Shown here: positions 1 through 5,140 of the stretch, in pieces | Numbering within the stretch: position 1 is the stretch's first letter | How the letters are laid out: each line of letters begins with the position of its first letter | Source of the DNA: Actinomycetes bacterium | Lineage (GTDB): Bacteria > Actinomycetota > Actinomycetes > Actinomycetales > Cellulomonadaceae | Length of the DNA: 9,449 nucleotides | Assembly: GCA_023401045.1 (NCBI GenBank) | Contig: JAEXEM010000446.1 | Span: 1 to 9,449 of the forward strand | Reading direction: 5' to 3' | Position numbers and translations under genes: made by a program | The notes under the pieces: model-generated | Told to the model about the DNA's origin: nothing | The model's input: only the letters and a program-made list of their open reading frames with translations | Databases searched by the model: none

Positions 1-73
1 GCCCACGTCCGCGGCTGAGGCCGGCGCCGGCGAGGACGGGCCCGCGGCGGGAGGGCGGCAGGCGTCTGCGACG

Positions 74-841
74 ATGGCCGCGATGACCGCTCCCGCCTCC
101 CCCGCGACGCCCCGCCCCACGTCGGCCCGTCCCGCGCCGCTCGTCCTGCTCGACCTCGACGGCACGCTCACCGACTCCTACCCCGGCATCGCCGCGAGCG
201 CGCGCGTCGCGTTCACCGCTCTCGGCCGGCCGGTGCCGGACGACGTCGCGCTGCGCCGGTTCGTCGGGCCGCCACTACCGGCGTCGTTCGCGCTGTTCGG
301 GGTGCCCGCCGAGCAGGTGCCCGCTGCCGTGGCCGCGTACCGCGGGTACTTCCGCGCGCACGGGATGTGGGAGAACCGGGTGTACGACGGCGTCCCCGAG
401 CAGCTCGCCGCGCTGCGCGCGGCCGGGCTGCGGCTCGCCGTCGCGACGTCGAAGCCGGAGGTGTTCGCTGTCCCGATCTGCGAGCGCTTCGGTCTCACGC
501 CGTACCTCGACGGGGTGTTCGGCGCGCCGCTCGACGACGTCCCGTCGACGAAGGCCGACGTCGTCGCGGCGGCGCTCGCGGCGCTCGGCCCGGTCGGCGA
601 CGCGCTCATGGTCGGCGACCGCGAGCACGACGCGGTCGGCGCCACCGCGAACTCGCTGCCCTGCCTCGGTGTCGCGTGGGGCTACGCGCAGGAGCGTGAG
701 CTCGAGGACGCGGGCGTCGTCGAGGTCGTCCCGGACGTCCCCGGCCTCGCCGACGCCGTGCTCGCCACCCTCGCGCGGTCCGGCGCGGAGCGGGTCAGCG
801 CGTCCGCTCGACCGGCGGCAGCGCCGACCACGGGAACGTGA
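74..841 (+). CDS. HAD-superfamily phosphatase (5'-nucleotidase / phosphoglycolate phosphatase type)
   Basis: Predicted cytoplasmic Mg2+-dependent phosphomonoesterase of 255 residues. All HAD motifs are visible: motif I DLDGTLTDS with nucleophile Asp27 and acid/base Asp29; motif II VATSKPE with Thr125/Ser126; a motif III lysine near 160 (PSTK); motif IV GDREHD with Asp182 and Asp186. The segment between motifs I and II (about 35-115) is a helical C1 cap. FVGPPL and the ENRVYDGVPE stretch resemble the 5'-nucleotidase-like branch next to Gph, so the substrate could be a nucleotide or phosphoglycolate and cannot be decided here. The start is uncertain: ATG at 74 and ATG at 83 both lack a well-spaced Shine-Dalgarno (GGAGGG at 50-55 is too far), and the frame is open to the left edge of the window. 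The Ala/Pro/Thr-rich first 20 residues are probably not part of the fold. The last 47 bases overlap the convergent phosphoribosyltransferase gene. Confidence 0.9.
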   Translation: MAAMTAPASPATPRPTSARPAPLVLLDLDGTLTDSYPGIAASARVAFTALGRPVPDDVALRRFVGPPLPASFALFGVPAEQVPAAVAAYRGYFRAHGMWENRVYDGVPEQLAALRAAGLRLAVATSKPEVFAVPICERFGLTPYLDGVFGAPLDDVPSTKADVVAAALAALGPVGDALMVGDREHDAVGATANSLPCLGVAWGYAQERELEDAGVVEVVPDVPGLADAVLATLARSGAERVSASARPAAAPTTGT

Positions 842-1307
842 TCCAGCGGTCGGTGCGGCGCCACACGTAGTGCGGGTCGACGACCGAGCGGGACTTGCCG
901 TAGAGCACGGCGGTCCGCACCTCGCTGCAGTGCTCGCCGAGCAGGCGCGCCACGAGGGCGAGGGTCTCCCCCGAGTCCGCGACGTCGTCGACGACGAGCG
1001 CCCGCAGCCCGCGGATCGCGTCGGTGTCGAGCAGCGGCGGCAGCACCTGCGGCTCGACGAGCGTGCTGCCCACGCCGGTGTAGAACTCGACGTTCATCGT
1101 GCCGACGGCCTTCGTGCCGAGGGCATAGGCGATCGCCCCGCCCGCCGGCAGACCGCCGCGCGCGACGGAGACGACGACGTCGGGGACGAAGCCCGAGTCG
1201 ACGACCGCCTGCGCGAGCTCGCGGGTCGCCGCGCCGAAGGTGGCCCAGTCGAGGACCTCACGGTCCGGCGGCAGCTCCTGGCCGGGTGCGGCCTCGGTGA
1301 TCGTCAT
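795..1307 (-). CDS. Phosphoribosyltransferase, xanthine/guanine (purine salvage) type
   Basis: Type I phosphoribosyltransferase of 170 residues. It would transfer a ribosyl phosphate from PRPP to a purine base in the cytoplasm. The PRPP-binding motif LVVDDVADSGET lies at 104-115. An N-terminal SVARGGLPAG loop (47-56) matches the SRGGL loop of bacterial XGPRT, and the C-terminal KSRSVVDPHYVW...WITFPW (138-160) resembles the base-binding hood of E. coli Gpt (WIEQPW). Base specificity cannot be read from the sequence. The ATG at 1307 was chosen because AGAGGA at 1315-1320 sits 7 bases upstream; an open frame extends further upstream to 1517 but is Arg/Pro-rich with no domain. The gene is convergent with the HAD phosphatase, overlapping it by 47 bp, and divergent from the FNT channel. 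A salvage enzyme beside a possible nucleotidase is suggestive, but they are not an operon. Confidence 0.88.
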   Translation of the reverse strand: MTITEAAPGQELPPDREVLDWATFGAATRELAQAVVDSGFVPDVVVSVARGGLPAGGAIAYALGTKAVGTMNVEFYTGVGSTLVEPQVLPPLLDTDAIRGLRALVVDDVADSGETLALVARLLGEHCSEVRTAVLYGKSRSVVDPHYVWRRTDRWITFPWSALPPVERTR

Positions 1308-1501
1308 GGCGCCATCCTCTTCCACGCTCGTTGCCGTCAGGTTGCGCCTCGGGCCCGGCTCCCGCGCGGGCGGGCGGGGGCGGCACGGCGGTCGCCCGTC
1401 ATCGTGCGGCACCCCCTGCCCGTTCCCGGGGCGCCGTTGCGTGGCGCAGGTCGCACCTCCGTCCCACCGGCCCCGAGAGCGTCGTGTGCGAACCTGGGTC
1501 C
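1308..1501. other. Divergent intergenic region, phosphoribosyltransferase / FNT channel
   Basis: These 194 bases separate two divergent genes and must hold both promoters. The ribosome-binding site of the minus-strand gene is clear (AGAGGA, 1315-1320). I see no good -35/-10 pair for either gene. A GAACCT hexamer at 1490-1495, 6 bases before the GTG at 1502, could be a weak -10 element for a leaderless FNT transcript. The only palindrome noted, CCCGCGCGGG at 1361-1370, is expected in such GC-rich sequence. Confidence 0.5.
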
Positions 1502-2371
1502 GTGAGCACCGAGACACCGTCGCTCTTCCCCGGCAAGCAGTTCATCAGCACCGTCCTCGAGGCCCTCGAGACGAAGACGGCGATGTCGGGGACGCTCGGA
1601 CGCCGCTACTTCATGCGCGCCGCGATGGCCGGGATCATCATCGGTGTCCTCTACGGCGCGAACTACGCCGTCGTCGCCGGGTTCGCGCAGGTGGAGACCG
1701 GCGGCGGGTCGACCCTCCAGCCGCTGGGGAAGATGGCCGGGGCCGCGCTGTTCGGCTGGGCGCTCGTCTTCATCTACTACTCGAGGTCCGAGCTGCTCAC
1801 CTCGAACATGATGATCGTCACCATCGGCGCCTACCACCGGCGCACGTCGTGGGCGCGTGCGCTGCGCCTGCTCGGGCTGTGCTACCTCGGCAACGCCGTC
1901 GGTGGCTTCCTCGTCGCGGTGCTCGTGCGGTTCTCCTCTCTCGCCGAGGGCGCGGTGCTCGAGCAGATGGTGTCGTCCGTCGACCACAAGCTCGAGTTCG
2001 TCACCGCCGGTGCCACCGGCTGGGGCGACCTGCTCGTCCGGGCGATCCTCTGCAACTTCTGCATCAACCTCGCGATGCTGCTCGTCTACAACGGGCTCAT
2101 CAAGGAGGACGTCACGAAGTCGCTCGTCATGGTCGTCGCGGTCTTCGTCTTCGCGTTCGTCGGCTTCGAGCACTCGGTCGCCAACACGGTGCTGTTCTCC
2201 ATCGTCGGCCTCGTCGACGGCATCGACCTCGGGCTCGCCGCCGGCAACGTCGCGATCGCGCTCGTCGGCAACTTCATCGGTGGCGGCCTGCTCATCGGGC
2301 TCTACTACGCGTACGTCAACGACGACTCCCGCTACCTGCGTCACGACCGTTCCGCGCCCGAGGTCCGCTGA
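1502..2371 (+). CDS. Formate/nitrite transporter (FNT/FocA-NirC family) channel
   Basis: Integral membrane channel of 289 residues, the usual FNT length, expected to form pentamers that pass formate, nitrite or a similar small monovalent anion. Six hydrophobic segments are visible at roughly 38-61, 77-93, 120-143, 178-196, 207-235 and 247-271. Family signatures are present: LLTSNMM (98-104), whose Thr100 matches the conserved omega-loop threonine of FocA (LFTS); CNFCINLAM (184-192); and GFEHSVANT (221-229), whose His224 is the central pore histidine. GTG at 1502 was chosen because the family N-terminus begins just after it; upstream residues are Arg/Pro-rich. GTG at 1484 is an alternative. 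No Shine-Dalgarno precedes 1502, so translation may be leaderless. No formate-lyase or nitrite-reductase gene lies nearby, so the substrate is undecided. Confidence 0.92.
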   Translation: MSTETPSLFPGKQFISTVLEALETKTAMSGTLGRRYFMRAAMAGIIIGVLYGANYAVVAGFAQVETGGGSTLQPLGKMAGAALFGWALVFIYYSRSELLTSNMMIVTIGAYHRRTSWARALRLLGLCYLGNAVGGFLVAVLVRFSSLAEGAVLEQMVSSVDHKLEFVTAGATGWGDLLVRAILCNFCINLAMLLVYNGLIKEDVTKSLVMVVAVFVFAFVGFEHSVANTVLFSIVGLVDGIDLGLAAGNVAIALVGNFIGGGLLIGLYYAYVNDDSRYLRHDRSAPEVR

Positions 2372-2398
2372 CGCCCCTGCGGCCCCGGACCGCCCTGC

Positions 2399-2429
2399 TT
2401 GACCTTGACGTCGCGTCAACCCCTACCGT
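2399..2429 (+). promoter_or_regulatory. MerR-type promoter of the TipA-like gene (19-bp spacer)
   Basis: The -35 element TTGACC (2399-2404) and -10 element TACCGT (2424-2429) are separated by exactly 19 bases, the overlong spacer characteristic of promoters activated by DNA distortion through MerR-family proteins. A start site near 2436 would leave a leader of about 30 nt carrying GGAGG (2454-2458) 7 bases before the GTG at 2466. The promoter begins 27 bases after the FNT stop codon, so the regulator is probably transcribed independently of the channel gene. Confidence 0.72.
2405..2419. promoter_or_regulatory. Operator: perfect inverted repeat TTGACG-TCG-CGTCAA
   Basis: Two perfect 6-bp half-sites, TTGACG and CGTCAA, flank a 3-bp centre and lie entirely inside the 19-bp -35/-10 spacer. 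This is where MerR-family dimers bind, so autoregulation by the downstream gene is the natural reading. I did not find a second full copy of the repeat elsewhere in the window. Confidence 0.7.
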
Positions 2430-2465
2430 CGAGCAGGTCCACGAGGGGAAGACGGAGGTACCGAG

Positions 2466-3224
2466 GTGGAGGCGTCCATCCAGGAGGTCGCACGGCTCAC
2501 CGGCACGACGAGCCGCACCCTGCGCCACTACGACGCCATCGGGCTGCTGAGCCCCAGCCGCGTCGGTGGCAACGGGTACCGCTGGTACGACGAGGACGCG
2601 CTCGTGCGCCTGCAGCGGATCCTGCTGCTGCGCGACCTCGGTCTCGGTCTCGCCGAGATCGCGCGCGTGCTCGACGAACGCACGGACGAGGAGACGGCGC
2701 TGCGCCGGCACCTCGCGCGGCTCGGCGCCGAGCAGCAGCGGCTCGCGCGGCAGGCCGCGTCGGTGCGCCGCACCCTCACCGCACGGCAGGGAGGAGACCG
2801 GCTCATGGCCGAGGAGATGTTCGACGGGTTCGACCACACGCAGTACCGCGAGGAGGTCGAGGAGCGCTGGGGCGAGCAGGCGTTCGCCCGCTCCGACCGG
2901 TGGTACCGCAACCTGTCCGACGAGGAGCGCGCCGCGTGGGCGGGGCGCTCGCAGGACCTCGCCCGGGACTGGGCGGACGCCGCGGCCCGGGGCACGGACC
3001 CGATCTCGCAGGAGGCGCAGGAACTGGCCCGCCGCCACGTCGAGTGGCTCGGCTCGGTCCCCGGGACGCCGGGGCACGGCAGCGCACCGGTGAAGGGGTA
3101 CGTCGTCGGGCTCGCCGACATGTACGTCGCCGACGAGCGCTTCGCGCGCACCTACGGCTCGGACGGTGCCGGCGCGCGGCTCGTGCGGGACGCGCTGCAC
3201 GCCTACGCCGACCGGCACCTGTGA
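2466..3224 (+). CDS. MerR-family transcriptional regulator with TipAS antibiotic-recognition domain (TipA-like)
   Basis: A 252-residue cytoplasmic regulator, almost the length of Streptomyces TipAL (253). Residues 1-70 form the MerR winged helix-turn-helix (IQEVARLTGTTSRTLRHYD, then the wing GGNGYRWY at 34-41). Residues 75-112 form the Arg/Gln-rich dimerisation helix. Residues 114-252 form the all-helical TipAS domain, recognised by MFDGFDHTQYREEVEERWG (118-136) and by GYVVGLADMYVADERFARTYG (211-231). Members bind drug-like ligands (thiopeptides for TipAL, albicidin for AlbA) and activate their own or multidrug-exporter genes (Mta). The GTG start at 2466 has GGAGG at 2454-2458. The protein has no cysteine, so covalent thiostrepton capture as in TipAL is not possible. 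An internal start at 2805 may give the TipAS domain alone. The gene converges on an ABC exporter pair 85 bp away. The ligand is unknown. Confidence 0.93.
   Translation: MEASIQEVARLTGTTSRTLRHYDAIGLLSPSRVGGNGYRWYDEDALVRLQRILLLRDLGLGLAEIARVLDERTDEETALRRHLARLGAEQQRLARQAASVRRTLTARQGGDRLMAEEMFDGFDHTQYREEVEERWGEQAFARSDRWYRNLSDEERAAWAGRSQDLARDWADAAARGTDPISQEAQELARRHVEWLGSVPGTPGHGSAPVKGYVVGLADMYVADERFARTYGSDGAGARLVRDALHAYADRHL
2788..2807 (+). promoter_or_regulatory. Internal Shine-Dalgarno and ATG for a short TipAS-like product
   Basis: AGGGAGGAG (2788-2796) lies 8 bases before an in-frame ATG at 2805 (Met114), exactly at the boundary between the dimerisation helix and the TipAS domain. Initiation here would make a 139-residue free ligand-binding domain (2805-3224). 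In Streptomyces lividans tipA, the 144-residue TipAS is made from the same message in the same way. The match is stronger than the site at the main start and is unlikely to be chance, though such purine runs can arise from Gly/Glu codons (here GlnGlyGlyAsp). Confidence 0.6.
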
Positions 3225-3277
3225 CGCCGGACGCCCGCTCGTTGCTGCACCGCCGACGCGGCGCGCGCCCGACCGCC

Positions 3278-3292
3278 GCACGGCGGCCGTGC
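3278..3292. terminator. Possible bidirectional terminator hairpin between convergent genes
   Basis: GCACGG-CGG-CCGTGC forms a perfect 6-bp stem with a 3-base loop. It lies between the end of the MerR gene (3224) and the end of the second ABC gene (3310), where a terminator for both is expected. An overlapping alternative, CCGCCG-CA-CGGCGG (3273-3286), competes with it. There is no U-tract on either strand, which is common for actinobacterial terminators but weakens the call. Confidence 0.35.
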
Positions 3293-3309
3293 CCGAGCCG
3301 GTCCGGGCG

Positions 3310-5127
3310 TCAGACCGCGCTGGCGCGCAGCGAGTCCTGCCACTGCGCGTGGAGCGCAGCGAACCGTCCCCCGGCGGCGACGAGCGCGGCCGGGCTGCCG
3401 TCCTCGACGACCCGGCCGCCGTCGACGACGAGCACCCGGTCGGCGTGCATGACCGTCGACAGCCGGTGGGCGATGACGACCGCGGTCCGGCCCGCGAGGA
3501 GGCGGTGCAGCCCGTCCTGGACGAGCTGCTCGCCCGGGATGTCGAGCGAGCTCGTCGCCTCGTCGAGGACGAGCACGGCCGGGTCGGCGAGGAACGCGCG
3601 CGCGAACGAGACGAGCTGGCGCTGCCCGGCCGACAGCCGCACGCCGCGCGTGTCGACGTCGGTGTCGTAGCCGTCCGGCAGCGAGGCGATGAGGTCGTCG
3701 ACGCCGACGGCGCGTGCCGCCGCCACGATCTCCTCCCGGCTCGCGTCGGGACGCCCGAGGGCGATGTTCGCGGCGACCGACCCGGAGAAGAGGTACGCCT
3801 CCTGCGTCACCATGACCATCGCGGTCCGCAGGTCGCGGAGGTCGACGTCGCGCAGGTCGACCCCGTCGAGGCGCACCGCTCCGGCGCGGGGGTCGTAGAA
3901 CCGCGCGAGCAGCTTGGCGACGGTCGACTTCCCGGCGCCGGTCTCCCCGACGAGGGCGACGGTCTGCCCCGGCGGCACGTGCAGGTCGAGGCGCGGCAGG
4001 ACGGTCGGCCCGTCCCCGTACCCGAACTCCACGCCGTCGAACCGGATGTCGCCCGCGGGCTCGCGCAGCCGGACGGGACGCACCGGGTCGGGCACCGTCG
4101 GCTCCTGGGCGAGCAGGCCGGAGAGCTTCTCGAGCGCCGCGGTCGCGGACTGGAAGGAGTTGTAGAACATGCCGATCTGCGAGAGCGGTGCGAAGAACCG
4201 CCGCGCGTAGAGCACGGCAGCGACGAGCACGCCGACGTCGAGGGCGCCGTCGAGCACCCGCAGACCACCGACGAGCAGGACCGCCGCGACGGTGACGTTG
4301 CCGATGAGGACGAGACCGGTGTCGAAGACGCCGTTGACCCGGATGGCCTCGGCGTTCGCCGCCCGGTACTCCTCGGCCTCGTCCTCGTAGACCCGCGCGA
4401 CCTGCCGCTCGCGGCGGAAGGCCTGGACCGCCCGGATGCCGGTCATCGTCTCGACGAAGCGGACGATGACCCGTGCCACGGCGGTGCGGCTGCGCCGGTA
4501 CTGCACCTGCGAGCGGATCTGGAACCAGCGGGTGAGGGCGATCCCGGGCACGACGGCGACGAGCAGCACGAGACCGCTGCGCCAGTCGAGCAGCCCGAGC
4601 CCGACCGCGGTGAAGAGCATCGACAGACCGCTCGCGGCGAGCGTCGTCACACCGCCGTCGAGCAGCTCGCGCAGCGCCTCGAGGTCGGAGGTCTGCCGCG
4701 AGATGATCCGGCCCGAGGTGTAGCGCTCGTGGAACTCGAGGCTGAGGCGCTGGGTGTGGCGGAAGACGCGGCGCCGCAGGTCGAGCAGCACCGCCTGGCT
4801 CACGCTCGCCGCCATGCGGACCGTCGCGGCGGTGAACACCCCGGCGAGCAGCGCGGTGACCGCGTACCCGCCGGTGAGGAGCAGCAGGGGTCCGCCGTCG
4901 CCGGCCCGCAGGGCGGGCAGACCGCGGTCGATGCCGAGCGCGACGAGCGCCGGGCCCGCGACGAGCGCGAGCTGGGCGACGACGACGGCCCCGGCCGTCA
5001 GCCACGCACGTCGCGACACCGGGCGCAGCAGCGAGCCGAGCAGCGTGAGCGAGCGTCGGCGGACGGCCGCCTCGGTGAGGCCGGCGTCGTGGTCGTCGAC
5101 CTCCGGGGTGCGACCGGTCGTCGTCAC
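3310..5127 (-). CDS. ABC exporter half-transporter, catalytically canonical subunit (membrane domain + ATPase)
   Basis: A 605-residue fusion of a six-helix exporter membrane domain (about 40-315) and an ATPase domain (about 360-595), predicted to export a lipophilic compound or drug across the plasma membrane. Motifs: Walker A GETGAGKST (394-402), Q-loop Gln442 (VTQEAYLFSG), signature LSAGQRQL (499-506 region), Walker B VLVLDEATSSLD with catalytic Glu523, switch His554 (IAHRLST). The signature has Ala where the consensus LSGGQ has Gly. The GTG start at 5127 overlaps the stop of the upstream partner in the sequence GTGA, with GGGAGG 7 bases upstream. The same frame stays open far upstream to 6894, but that stretch is an out-of-frame reading of the partner gene. 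Together with the partner it should form a heterodimer, with this subunit providing the active Walker B. The substrate is unknown. Confidence 0.93.
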   Translation of the reverse strand: MTTTGRTPEVDDHDAGLTEAAVRRRSLTLLGSLLRPVSRRAWLTAGAVVVAQLALVAGPALVALGIDRGLPALRAGDGGPLLLLTGGYAVTALLAGVFTAATVRMAASVSQAVLLDLRRRVFRHTQRLSLEFHERYTSGRIISRQTSDLEALRELLDGGVTTLAASGLSMLFTAVGLGLLDWRSGLVLLVAVVPGIALTRWFQIRSQVQYRRSRTAVARVIVRFVETMTGIRAVQAFRRERQVARVYEDEAEEYRAANAEAIRVNGVFDTGLVLIGNVTVAAVLLVGGLRVLDGALDVGVLVAAVLYARRFFAPLSQIGMFYNSFQSATAALEKLSGLLAQEPTVPDPVRPVRLREPAGDIRFDGVEFGYGDGPTVLPRLDLHVPPGQTVALVGETGAGKSTVAKLLARFYDPRAGAVRLDGVDLRDVDLRDLRTAMVMVTQEAYLFSGSVAANIALGRPDASREEIVAAARAVGVDDLIASLPDGYDTDVDTRGVRLSAGQRQLVSFARAFLADPAVLVLDEATSSLDIPGEQLVQDGLHRLLAGRTAVVIAHRLSTVMHADRVLVVDGGRVVEDGSPAALVAAGGRFAALHAQWQDSLRASAV

Positions 5128-5140
5128 CGTGCCACCTCCC
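5124..5140 (-). promoter_or_regulatory. Translational coupling site (GTGA overlap with RBS)
   Basis: The TGA stop of the first ABC gene (5126-5124) and the GTG start of the second (5127-5125) share four bases. The ribosome-binding sequence GGGAGG (5140-5135) is embedded in the last codons of the first gene. This arrangement usually couples translation and keeps two partner subunits near 1:1. Confidence 0.8.

Noticed and set aside
1361..1370. CCCGCGCGGG palindrome between the phosphoribosyltransferase and the FNT channel
   Set aside because: Pure G/C 10-mers of this kind are expected by chance at this composition; no supporting promoter context.
1331..1501. Longer N-terminus for the FNT channel
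   Set aside because: The extra residues are Arg/Pro/Ala-rich and absent from the family pattern; GTG at 1502 fits the usual length.
669..1505. Plus-strand frame opposite the phosphoribosyltransferase
   Set aside because: No motif, antisense composition; the opposite strand carries an intact PRPP-binding motif and RBS.
1240..2550. Long open frames over the FNT channel on both strands (also 1337-2419, minus)
   Set aside because: Arg/His/Glu-rich shadow translations; the FNT frame has the transmembrane helices and family motifs.
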